A program made the position numbers and the translations under genes. The notes beneath the pieces were generated by a model. The model worked only from the letters and a program-made list of their open reading frames with translations, searched no databases and was not told the origin of the DNA. Of a DNA stretch of 64,000 nt, positions 37,507 to 44,597 are shown piece by piece (positions within the stretch are counted from its first letter, which is position 1; each line of letters begins with the position of its first letter). Location: assembly GCA_963842305.1 (NCBI GenBank), contig CAWJFW010000002.1:558001-622000 (forward strand), in the 5' to 3' direction. Origin of the DNA: JAIBJN01 sp963842305 (GTDB taxonomy: Bacteria > Actinomycetota > Thermoleophilia > Gaiellales > Gaiellaceae).

Positions 37507-37512
37507 TAGGCT
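37507..37512 (+). promoter_or_regulatory. -10 element, leaderless start
   Basis: TAGGCT followed by 6 nt and the GTG at 37519, in an unusually AT-rich stretch for this genome. Confidence 0.5.
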
Positions 37513-37518
37513 GGCCGC

Positions 37519-37875
37519 GTGCCCGACCTCGAGGACCTCGCCGAGCGCCTCCGAGAGCTCGCACTGTCCCTCCCGGAGACGTACGAGGACGAGCCCTGGG
37601 GCCACCCGGTCTTCAAGGTGGCGGAGAACCGCATGTTCGCGTCGATGGACGTGGCCGACGACTGCGTCAGGCTGACCGTCAAGCTGACGCCGGAGGAGCG
37701 CGAGATCGCCCACCTTCTGCCGTACGTCAGTACCGCACGCTACGTCGGCCGGTACGGCTGGGTGACGGCGAGGGTCGCAGACGACGAGTCCCTCGAGGCG
37801 GCGCTCGAGTGGCTTCGCGAGAGCTACTGGCTGAAGGCGCCGACGCACCTCCGCTCCGCCGTCGAGGGCGAATGA
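37519..37875 (+). CDS. MmcQ/YjbR family protein
   Basis: 118 residues with the YjbR (cyclin-box-like, CyaY-like fold) pattern: LALSLPETYEDEPWGHPVFKVAENRMFASM at the start, VRLTVKLTPEEREI in the middle, and RYGWVTARVADDESLEAALEWLRESYWLKAP at the end. Members are described as DNA-binding on fold grounds, but their function is not established. Its stop overlaps the next start (ATGA). Confidence 0.8.
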   Translation: MPDLEDLAERLRELALSLPETYEDEPWGHPVFKVAENRMFASMDVADDCVRLTVKLTPEEREIAHLLPYVSTARYVGRYGWVTARVADDESLEAALEWLRESYWLKAPTHLRSAVEGE

Positions 37876-38486
37876 CCGCGCTCGCGGAGCTGCGGCCCGG
37901 CCTGTTCCGCTGGACCGCGCTCCATCCGGACGCCGAGCCGAACCCGAATCCCGGAGGTCCGGCGGACTGGGGCCCAGAGGTCGGCTCGGTGGCGTGGGCA
38001 GGTCCCGGCGCGCTCGTCCTCGTCGATCCGCTGGTGCCCGCCGACCGCCCGGAGCTCATCGACGAGTTGGACGACCTCGTGCGCGCGCACGCGAAGCCGG
38101 TGCACATCCTCACCACGCTCAAGTTCCACCGCCGCAGTCGGCCCCAGCTCGCGGAGCGGTACCGCGCGTCGACGTCGCGCGCGCGAGCGACGCTTCCCGA
38201 GGGCGTCGAGACGATCACGATCCGCGGCGCGGGGGAGACCATGCTCTGGCTCCCGGGGCCGCGAACCCTCGTCCCGGGCGACAGGCTGCTCGGGGACGAC
38301 GCGGGCGGCGTGCGCCTGTGCCCCGACTCGTGGCTCCGCTACCTGCCGAGCGGCATGCGCCGGGACGATCTGCGCACGGTGCTGGAGCCGCTCCTCGACC
38401 TTCCGGTGGAGCTTGTGCTCGTCTCGCACGGCGAGCCGGTGCTGCGCGACGGATGCGCCGCAGTCGCGCGTGCGCTCACCCGCTGA
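37872..38486 (+). CDS. Metallo-beta-lactamase-like protein without the metal motif
   Basis: 204 residues whose strand and loop order recalls metallo-beta-lactamase hydrolases: GSVAWAGPGALVLVDPLVP, then HILTTLKFHRRSRPQLAERY where HxHxDH would stand, GAGETMLWLPGPRTLVPGDRLLG, and LVLVSHGEPVLRDG. The HxHxDH zinc motif is replaced by LKFHRRSR, so hydrolase activity is doubtful. ATGA coupling to the YjbR gene suggests a shared role. Confidence 0.6.
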   Translation: MTALAELRPGLFRWTALHPDAEPNPNPGGPADWGPEVGSVAWAGPGALVLVDPLVPADRPELIDELDDLVRAHAKPVHILTTLKFHRRSRPQLAERYRASTSRARATLPEGVETITIRGAGETMLWLPGPRTLVPGDRLLGDDAGGVRLCPDSWLRYLPSGMRRDDLRTVLEPLLDLPVELVLVSHGEPVLRDGCAAVARALTR

Positions 38487-38489
38487 CCA

Positions 38490-38495
38490 TATCCT
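38490..38495 (+). promoter_or_regulatory. -10 element, leaderless start of thrS
   Basis: TATCCT followed by 8 nt and the ATG at 38504. Confidence 0.45.
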
Positions 38496-38503
38496 CTGGT
38501 TCC

Positions 38504-40396
38504 ATGCGGGTGATCCTCCCCGACGAGACCGAGCTCGAGCTTCCCGAAGGCGCAACCGGGCTCGACGCTGCGCGCGCAATCGGCCCCAAACTCGCCGAGC
38601 AGGCCGTCCTCGCGCGCGTAAACGGCACCGTCCGCGATCTGCGTCTGCCGCTCGACGACGGGGAGCGAATCCAGATCCTGACGATCCGCGACCGCGAGGA
38701 TCCGGACGCGCTCTACGTCCTGCGCCACTCGGCGGCGCACCTCCTGGCCGAGGCCGCTCGGCGGCTCTACCCTGGGACCAAGGTCGCCATCGGCCCTCCG
38801 ATCGAGAACGGCTTCTACTACGACTTCGAGTTTCCCGAGCCGGTGACCGAGGAGGCGCTCGAGCGCCTCGAAGAGGAGATCCGGCGCGAGATCGCCGAGG
38901 GCCGTTCGTGGGAGCGGTGGGAGACGAGCCGTGACGAGGCTCGCAGCTACTTCGAGCAGGAGGCCGAGCCGTTCAAGGTCGAGCTCGTCGACACCGCGGA
39001 GGGCGACATCTCCTTCTATCGACAGGGTGACTTCGTCGACCTCTGCCGTGGGCCGCACCTGCAGAGCGCCGAGCCGATCAAGGCCGTGAAACTGCTCTCC
39101 CTCGCCGGTGCCTACTGGCGGGGCGACGAGAGCCGGCCACAGCTCACGCGCGTCTACGGCACGGCGTTCTACGACCCAAGGGATCTGGAGGACTACCTTC
39201 ACCGCGTCGAGGAGGCACGGCGGCGCGACCACCGGCGGCTCGGCAAGGACCTGCACCTCTTCGACTTCTCCGAGCTGGCTCCGGGCATGCCCTTCTGGCA
39301 CCCGCGCGGCATGGTGATCTGGAACGTACTGGAGGACCTGCGCCGGCGGGAGAACGCGAAGCGGGGTTACGACGAGGTCCGGACGCCGCAGCTCTACGAC
39401 TCCGACCTCTGGCGCACGTCTGGCCACTGGGACAAGTATCAGGAGCACATGTTCCGGCTGGAGATCGAGGATCGGGACTTCGGCTTGAAGCCGATGAACT
39501 GCCCCGGGCACTGCCTCCTCTACTCGCTCTCGCCGCACAGCTACCGCGAGCTGCCGCTGCGGATCGCCGAGGCCGGCAACCTCCACCGCAACGAGCTCTC
39601 CGGTGTCCTCCACGGCCTGCTGCGCGTCCGCCACTTCGTCCAGGACGATGCTCACATCTTCTGCACGGCCGAGCAGATCCAGGAGGAGCTGCTTGCGTCT
39701 CTCGACTACGCCTACTACCTCTACGACCTGTTCGAGCTCGACATGCGCGTCGAGCTGTCGCTCCGACCCGACGACAAGCTGGGCACCGACGAGGAGTGGG
39801 ACTTCGCCGAGGAAGAGCTCCGCAAGGCGCTCGCGAGCAAGGGCCTCGACTATGTGGATAGCGAGGGGGAAGGGTCGTTCTACGGGCCCAAGATCGACCT
39901 GCACATGGACGATTCCCTCGGGCGGAGCTGGCAGCTCGGCACCGTTCAGCTCGATCTCCAGATGCCGAAGCGCTTCGGGCTCACCTATCAGGGCGACGAC
40001 AACGCCGAGCACACGCCGGCGATGATCCATCGAGCCCTACTGGGCTCGCTGGAGCGGTTCGTCGGCGTCTATCTCGAGCACACCGGCGGCGACTTCCCGC
40101 TCTTCCTGGCGCCGGAGCAGGTTCGGATTCTCCCGGTCGCGGAGGTGCACGTAACCGATGCCGAGTCGCTCGCCGACCGGCTACGGACGGACGGGTTCCG
40201 CGTCCAGGTCGACGAGCGAGACGAGACCGTGGCCCGACGGATCCGCGATGCGGAACTCGCCAAAGTCCCGTATGTCCTCGTGTGGGGCGATCGCGAGTCG
40301 CTGGATGCGGTCTCGGTCCGGCGCCGGGGCGGTGAGCAGTCGGTGACGTCCGCGGACGCGCTCGCCGAGGAGCTCAGAACCGCTGCTAGACTCTGA
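38504..40396 (+). CDS. thrS: Threonyl-tRNA synthetase
   Basis: 630 residues in the usual order: TGS domain (1-60, DETELELPEGATGLDAARAIG), the editing domain with HSAAHLLAEAARRLYP (HxxxH) and FVDLCRGPHL, the class II catalytic core with motif 2 (HRNELSGVLHGLLRVRHFVQDDAHIF) and zinc Cys in MNCPGHCLLY, motif 3 (HRALLGSLERFVGVYLEH), and the anticodon-binding domain. The start is ATG 38504, behind a -10 element. It is first in the thrS-infC-rpmI-rplT cluster, with a 149-nt structured gap before infC. Confidence 0.95.
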   Translation: MRVILPDETELELPEGATGLDAARAIGPKLAEQAVLARVNGTVRDLRLPLDDGERIQILTIRDREDPDALYVLRHSAAHLLAEAARRLYPGTKVAIGPPIENGFYYDFEFPEPVTEEALERLEEEIRREIAEGRSWERWETSRDEARSYFEQEAEPFKVELVDTAEGDISFYRQGDFVDLCRGPHLQSAEPIKAVKLLSLAGAYWRGDESRPQLTRVYGTAFYDPRDLEDYLHRVEEARRRDHRRLGKDLHLFDFSELAPGMPFWHPRGMVIWNVLEDLRRRENAKRGYDEVRTPQLYDSDLWRTSGHWDKYQEHMFRLEIEDRDFGLKPMNCPGHCLLYSLSPHSYRELPLRIAEAGNLHRNELSGVLHGLLRVRHFVQDDAHIFCTAEQIQEELLASLDYAYYLYDLFELDMRVELSLRPDDKLGTDEEWDFAEEELRKALASKGLDYVDSEGEGSFYGPKIDLHMDDSLGRSWQLGTVQLDLQMPKRFGLTYQGDDNAEHTPAMIHRALLGSLERFVGVYLEHTGGDFPLFLAPEQVRILPVAEVHVTDAESLADRLRTDGFRVQVDERDETVARRIRDAELAKVPYVLVWGDRESLDAVSVRRRGGEQSVTSADALAEELRTAARL

Positions 40397-40429
40397 GCCC
40401 TGCAAGCAGGAGCATCGTTTGTTTCCTCA

Positions 40430-40545
40430 CCTCCGGAGCCGCCGGCTCATCGGAGGTTCAACCGAATCGGGGAATTGACGAGCTGCCTGTGCGCAGCTTT
40501 TCATTGTTCTAAGAGGAGGAAGTCGCATAACTTGGTGACGTTTCA
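40430..40545 (+). promoter_or_regulatory. infC leader: two stems and a short upstream frame
   Basis: The thrS-infC gap holds stem 1, CCTCCGGAGCC paired with GGCTCatCGGAGG (40430-40456). A second stem AGCTGC/GCAGCT (40481-40498) runs into TTTT and looks like an attenuator. AGAGGAGGAAG (40512-40522) follows, then a five-codon frame TTG GTG ACG TTT CAG whose TGA overlaps the infC GTG as GTGA. infC itself has no ribosome site at normal distance, so reinitiation from the short frame is likely. Confidence 0.5.
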
Positions 40546-41127
40546 GTGAGGCCGCGGCGGAGGTTCGAGCAGGCCAGACCGCAGCAGGACACGACCCGGA
40601 TCAACGAGTCGATCCGCGTCCCGCGCGTCAGGCTGGTCGACTCGGACGGATCGCAGGTCGGGATCAAGCCGACGGCCGAGGCGCTCGAGTACGCCTACTC
40701 CAAGGATCTGGACCTCGTCGAGGTCGCCGCCAGCGCCGACCCGCCGGTGGCCCGGATCATGGACTACGGAAAGTACAAGTACGAGCAGGAGCAGAAGGCC
40801 AAGACCGCACGAAAGCACCAGTCACAGATCCAGGTGAAGGAGATCAAGCTTCGCCCGAAGATCGGCGTCCACGACTACGAGACGAAGAAAGGTCACGTCG
40901 TGAGGTTCCTCGGGAACCGAGCCAAGGTGAAGGTGACGATCATGTTCCGGGGTCGTGAGCAGACGCATCCCGAACGCGGGCGAGACCTGCTCATGCGGCT
41001 GGCCGACGACGTCAAGGAGCTCGGGATGATCGAGTCGCCGCCGATCCAGGACGGACGCAACATGGTGATGGTGCTCGCGCCGCACAGGAACGTCGCACGA
41101 GAAGTGGGAGCAGTACAAAGTGCCTAA
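40546..41127 (+). CDS. infC: Translation initiation factor IF-3
   Basis: 193 residues with both IF-3 domains: the N-terminal domain (RINESIRVPRVRLVDSDGSQVGI), the lysine-rich linker (DYGKYKYEQEQKAKTARKHQ) and the C-terminal domain (VKEIKLRPKIGVHDYETK, MFRGREQTHPERG). It keeps 30S subunits apart and checks the initiator tRNA. The only usable start is GTG 40546; TAA stands in frame 15-18 nt before it. Its end overlaps rpmI by 8 nt. Confidence 0.93.
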   Translation: MRPRRRFEQARPQQDTTRINESIRVPRVRLVDSDGSQVGIKPTAEALEYAYSKDLDLVEVAASADPPVARIMDYGKYKYEQEQKAKTARKHQSQIQVKEIKLRPKIGVHDYETKKGHVVRFLGNRAKVKVTIMFRGREQTHPERGRDLLMRLADDVKELGMIESPPIQDGRNMVMVLAPHRNVAREVGAVQSA

Positions 41128-41314
41128 GCAGAAGACCAACTCAGCCGCGAAGAAGCGGTTCAAGATCACCGGCACGGGCCGCCTGCGGCGGCGCCATGCC
41201 ATGCAGAGCCACAACCTCGAGAAGAAGTCCGCCAAGCGGCACCGCGCGTTTCGCAACGACCAGTCCGTGGACGAGAGCAACGCCCGCGACGTCAAGCGTC
41301 TGCTCGGGCGGTAG
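41120..41314 (+). CDS. rpmI: Ribosomal protein L35
   Basis: 64 residues: PKQKTNSAAKKRFKITGTGR at the start, then the basic core LRRRHAMQSHNLEKKSAKRHR of bL35. The GTG start overlaps the infC stop region; the gene is followed 18 nt later by rplT. Standard infC-rpmI-rplT order. Confidence 0.95.
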   Translation: MPKQKTNSAAKKRFKITGTGRLRRRHAMQSHNLEKKSAKRHRAFRNDQSVDESNARDVKRLLGR

Positions 41315-41332
41315 TGGCAGGAGGAGGAAGCG

Positions 41333-41692
41333 ATGCCCCGCGTCAAGCGATCCGTTCACGCGCGCAAGAAGCGCCGCAAGGTACTCGAGCGCGCGAAGGG
41401 CTACGTTGGCCAGAGCTCGATCTCGTACCGGAAGGCCAAGGAGGCCGTCCAGAAGGCCGACAACCACGCCTACCGCGACCGGAAGCGCAAGAAGCGCGTC
41501 TTCCGCCGACTCTGGATCGTCCGGATCAACGCCGCGGCCCGGCAGGAGGGGCTCTCCTACAACCAGTTCGTCGCCGGCTGTCGCAAGGCCGAGATCGAGC
41601 TCGACCGCAAGGCCCTGGCGGACATCGCGGTCAACGACCCGGCGGCGTTCACGAAGATCGCCGAGCGGGCCAAGGCCGCGCTCGGGGCCTGA
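41333..41692 (+). CDS. rplT: Ribosomal protein L20
   Basis: 119 residues of bL20: PRVKRSVHARKKRRKVLERA at the basic N-terminal arm, then GYVGQSSISYRKAKEAVQKA and the globular C-terminal RLWIVRINAAARQEGLSYNQF. Preceded by AGGAGGAAG. In many bacteria L20 represses its own operon by binding the leader; no clear L20-like pseudoknot was recognised here. Confidence 0.96.
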   Translation: MPRVKRSVHARKKRRKVLERAKGYVGQSSISYRKAKEAVQKADNHAYRDRKRKKRVFRRLWIVRINAAARQEGLSYNQFVAGCRKAEIELDRKALADIAVNDPAAFTKIAERAKAALGA

Positions 41693-41741
41693 TCGGCCTA
41701 GACCCCCCGCAGGAAGCAGTGTTCCGCCGAGCGCTCCTAGC

Positions 41742-42473
41742 GTGATCACGTCTGCGGCCAATCCGCGGGTCAAGCTCGTCCGCAAGCTCGAATCACGGCG
41801 CCAGCGTGAGAAGCTCCGTCTCTTCGCCTGCGAGGGGGAGGACCTCGTCGCAGCCGCGCTCGCCGCCGGCCTGCAGCCGGTCGAGGCCCTCGTCGACGCC
41901 GAGCGCCCTGCGCTGACCGACCGACTCCAGGGTGCGGAGCTCGTCGCTCCCGAGGTGATGGCGGGGCTCTCGACGCTGCCGCATGCGGCGAGGGTCGCCG
42001 CCGTCTTTCGGCGGGCCGACCTGCCGCGGATCCTGGATGCCCCTGTCGGGCTTGCGCTTTGGCGCGTCTCCGATCCGGGCAACCTCGGGACGTTGATTCG
42101 GACGGCCGATGCCTTCGGGCCCGCGTTCGTCCTGCTCTCGAGCGGCTGTGCCGACCCGACGGGTCCGAAGGCCGTGCGGGCTTCGGCCGGCTCAATCTTC
42201 CGCGTCCCGCTCGGTAGCTTCGACGACGGTGGGGGGATCCCCCGCGTGGCTCTCGTCCCCCGCGACGGCCCGTCGCTTTCGGAGCTCGATCTTCCGGAGC
42301 GCGCCCTCTTCGTCCTCGGCGCCGAGCGCCAAGGCCTGCCCGACGACGTGCTCGCGGCCGCAAGCGTCTCGGCGACGATTCCGCAGTCGGGCGAGGCCGA
42401 GTCCCTCAACGTGGCGACCGCCGGTGCAATCGCGCTCTACGAATGGACGAGGAGGAGGGGGCGGCGGGCATGA
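41742..42473 (+). CDS. SpoU/TrmH-family RNA 2'-O-methyltransferase
   Basis: 243 residues. The N-terminal substrate-binding domain begins ITSAANPRVKLVRKLESRRQR, the typical rRNA-type opening. The SPOUT catalytic part has the three knot motifs: DPGNLGTLIRTADAFG, VLGAERQGLPDDVL, and SGEAESLNVATAGAIALYEW. It uses S-adenosylmethionine to methylate a ribose in rRNA or tRNA. Position after rplT is common for this family. The start is GTG 41742; its stop overlaps the next gene (ATGA). Confidence 0.88.
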   Translation: MITSAANPRVKLVRKLESRRQREKLRLFACEGEDLVAAALAAGLQPVEALVDAERPALTDRLQGAELVAPEVMAGLSTLPHAARVAAVFRRADLPRILDAPVGLALWRVSDPGNLGTLIRTADAFGPAFVLLSSGCADPTGPKAVRASAGSIFRVPLGSFDDGGGIPRVALVPRDGPSLSELDLPERALFVLGAERQGLPDDVLAAASVSATIPQSGEAESLNVATAGAIALYEWTRRRGRRA

Positions 42474-42856
42474 ACGCAGCCGAGTGGATCGCCGCGTACG
42501 AGCGGGCCTGGGTGGGCCGCGACCCCGAGGCCGCCGTCGAGCTGTTCACCGTGGATGCGGTCTATCGCTCGCACCCGTTCCGCGAACCTCACACGGGCTC
42601 GAACGGCGTCCGCGAGTACTGGGCGGGGGCGACCTCGACGCAGGAGGAGCTCGACCTCCGCTTCGGCGAGCCGGTCATCGAGGGGAACAAGGTCGCCGTC
42701 GAGTGGTGGGCGATCATGCGCGACGAGGGCAGCTGGATCACGCTGCCCGGTGCCCTGCTTCTCCGTTTCGCGGGCGACGGGCGCTGCGAGGAGCTCCGCG
42801 AGTACTGGCACGTCGAAGAAGGTCGGCACGAGCCTCCTCCCGGCTGGGGCCGGTAG
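42470..42856 (+). CDS. SnoaL/NTF2-like small protein
   Basis: 128 residues with the NTF2-like cone fold pattern: WIAAYERAWVGRDPEAAVELFTVDAVYRSHPF, GVREYWAGATSTQEELDLRF, VAVEWWAIM and a final strand ELREYWHVEEG. Members are isomerases, hydrolases or ligand carriers; no activity can be assigned. ATG 42470 is chosen because it overlaps the methyltransferase stop. Confidence 0.75.
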   Translation: MNAAEWIAAYERAWVGRDPEAAVELFTVDAVYRSHPFREPHTGSNGVREYWAGATSTQEELDLRFGEPVIEGNKVAVEWWAIMRDEGSWITLPGALLLRFAGDGRCEELREYWHVEEGRHEPPPGWGR

Positions 42857-42875
42857 CGCGCCGGGCTACGCCCTC

Positions 42876-43577
42876 CTAGGGCCGTCTGGCGAGCCAGATC
42901 GAATCCTCGCCGCCGGAAAAGGGGCGCAGGTCGAACCAGCCGTAGCACGCCACGATCTCGAAGCCCGTCGCCTCGAGCAGAGCCCGCCAGTCCTCGGCCG
43001 GAAGCCAGGCAAGGCGCATCGAGGCTTCGGACTCGGGACCGCGCACGCGAAGCGTGAGCACGCGCTCCTCCAGGTTCCAGCGGGCCAGCTCCCAGATGCC
43101 GGGCTCGCGCTCGAGCCAGCGGTCGTGCGTCTCCTCGACGTCCGCGGCGCTCGGCGCGAAGACGTCGAAGACGAACCGGCCACCGTCCTCGAGCAACCGG
43201 TAGGCCGAGGCAAGCGCCTGGCGCCGCTCCACGTCCGTCTCCAGGTGCAGGAGGGCTCGAAAGGGACAGGTCACGAGACGCACCCGCTCGGAGACCGGTG
43301 GATCGCGGAGGTCGCCGAGGCGCAGGTCGATCAGATGATCGACGCCGGCCGCCTCGGCGCGCCGCCGGCAGACGTCCAGCATCCCGGCGGAGGTGTCGAC
43401 GCCGATTACCGGAATCCCGGACTCGGCCACCGGGACGGCGATCCGCCCGGTGCCGACCCCCAGTTCGACGACCGTGCCGCGGGCCTTGCGCGCTTCGGCG
43501 ATGTAGAAGTCGACGTCCTCCGTCACGGTGCGGCTCCACGGGTCGTAGAGCTCCGCGATTGCGTCGTAGGCGTTCAC
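42876..43577 (-). CDS. Class I SAM-dependent methyltransferase
   Basis: 233 residues. Motif I is VVELGVGTGRIAVPVAESG, followed by the acidic GVDTSAGMLD and motif II region RLGDLRDP. The C-terminal half forms the beta-rich tail of small-molecule methyltransferases. Substrate unknown. Convergent with the NTF2-like gene and divergent from pheS. Confidence 0.8.
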   Translation of the reverse strand: MNAYDAIAELYDPWSRTVTEDVDFYIAEARKARGTVVELGVGTGRIAVPVAESGIPVIGVDTSAGMLDVCRRRAEAAGVDHLIDLRLGDLRDPPVSERVRLVTCPFRALLHLETDVERRQALASAYRLLEDGGRFVFDVFAPSAADVEETHDRWLEREPGIWELARWNLEERVLTLRVRGPESEASMRLAWLPAEDWRALLEATGFEIVACYGWFDLRPFSGGEDSIWLARRP

Positions 43578-43588
43578 AGACCCGATGA

Positions 43589-43594
43589 TACGCT
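43589..43594 (+). promoter_or_regulatory. -10 element of pheS
   Basis: TACGCT followed by 6 nt and the GTG at 43601, another short-leader geometry. Confidence 0.4.
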
Positions 43595-43600
43595 CCGCCG

Positions 43601-44596
43601 GTGGACGTCCAGGCCGTGGAAACCGAGGCGCGAAGCGCGATTGCGGGTGCCTCGACTCTGGACGACCTCGACACCGTTCGTGTGCGCTTCCTCGGCCGGA
43701 AGAGCGAGCTGAAGCAGGCGTTGCGCGAGATTCGCGACGCGGAGACCGGCAGCGTGCTCAACCGGCTTCGCGAGGCTCTCGAGCGCGCGGTCGCCGACCG
43801 CCGAGCCGAGCTCGAGCGTGCCGAGCTCGACCGCCGGCTGACCCAGGAAGTCGTCGACATCACGCTTCCGGGCGAGTCGCGTCCTCGCGGCCACCTGCAT
43901 CTCATCACGCAGATCCGCCGCGAGGTGGAGGACATCTTCCTCGGGCTCGGGTACCAGGTCGTCGACGGCAGGGAGGTCGAGACCACGCACTACAACTTCG
44001 ACGCCCTCAACTTTCCCGCCGATCACCCGGCTCGCTCGCCGCTGCAGTCGGTCTTCCTGAACGGCGACGTCCTCTTCCGCACCGAGACCTCGCCGTCCCA
44101 GATCCGCATCATGGAGTCGCAGCCGCCGCCGATCTACATGGTCTCGCTCGGCCGTGTCTACCGGCGGGATACGCCCGATGCGACGCATACGCCGATCTTC
44201 CACCAGGTCGAGGGGCTGGCAGTCGACCGGGGGATCACGATGGCCGACCTCAAGGGGACGCTGCTCCACATGATGCGGGCGCTCTTCGGCGAGGAGCGCG
44301 AGATGCGCTTCCGGACGCACGACTTCCCGTTCACGGAGCCGTCGCTCGAGCCGGACGTCAGCTGCTTCCTCTGCGACGGGCGGGGCTGTCCGGTCTGCCG
44401 CTACTCGGGCTGGATCGAGATCGCGGGGTCGGGCATGGTCGATCCGACCCTCTTCGAGTTCGTCGGGCTCGACCCGGAGGAGTGGAGCGGTTTCGCCTTC
44501 GGGATGGGTCTCGAGCGCGTGGCCATGCTTCGCCACGGCCTGCCGGCGCTCGGCCTGCTGTGGGAAAACGACCTCCGCGTGCTCAGGCAATTCTGA
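43601..44596 (+). CDS. pheS: Phenylalanyl-tRNA synthetase alpha subunit
   Basis: 331 residues: an N-terminal coiled coil (about 1-85, which holds the tRNA), then the class II core with LFRTETSPSQIRIM (motif 2), the phenylalanine pocket and GFAFGMGLERVAMLRHGL (motif 3). A four-cysteine insertion (CFLCDGRGCPVC) before GWIEIAGSGMV could bind zinc, as in many Gram-positive PheS. It forms an alpha2beta2 enzyme with PheT, 1 nt downstream. Confidence 0.95.
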   Translation: MDVQAVETEARSAIAGASTLDDLDTVRVRFLGRKSELKQALREIRDAETGSVLNRLREALERAVADRRAELERAELDRRLTQEVVDITLPGESRPRGHLHLITQIRREVEDIFLGLGYQVVDGREVETTHYNFDALNFPADHPARSPLQSVFLNGDVLFRTETSPSQIRIMESQPPPIYMVSLGRVYRRDTPDATHTPIFHQVEGLAVDRGITMADLKGTLLHMMRALFGEEREMRFRTHDFPFTEPSLEPDVSCFLCDGRGCPVCRYSGWIEIAGSGMVDPTLFEFVGLDPEEWSGFAFGMGLERVAMLRHGLPALGLLWENDLRVLRQF

Positions 44597-44597
44597 C

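Noticed and set aside
40546..41127. infC starting at a rare AUA or AUU codon, as in E. coli
   Set aside because: ATA at 40527 is out of frame and TAA precedes in frame; GTG 40546 is the only start consistent with the frame.
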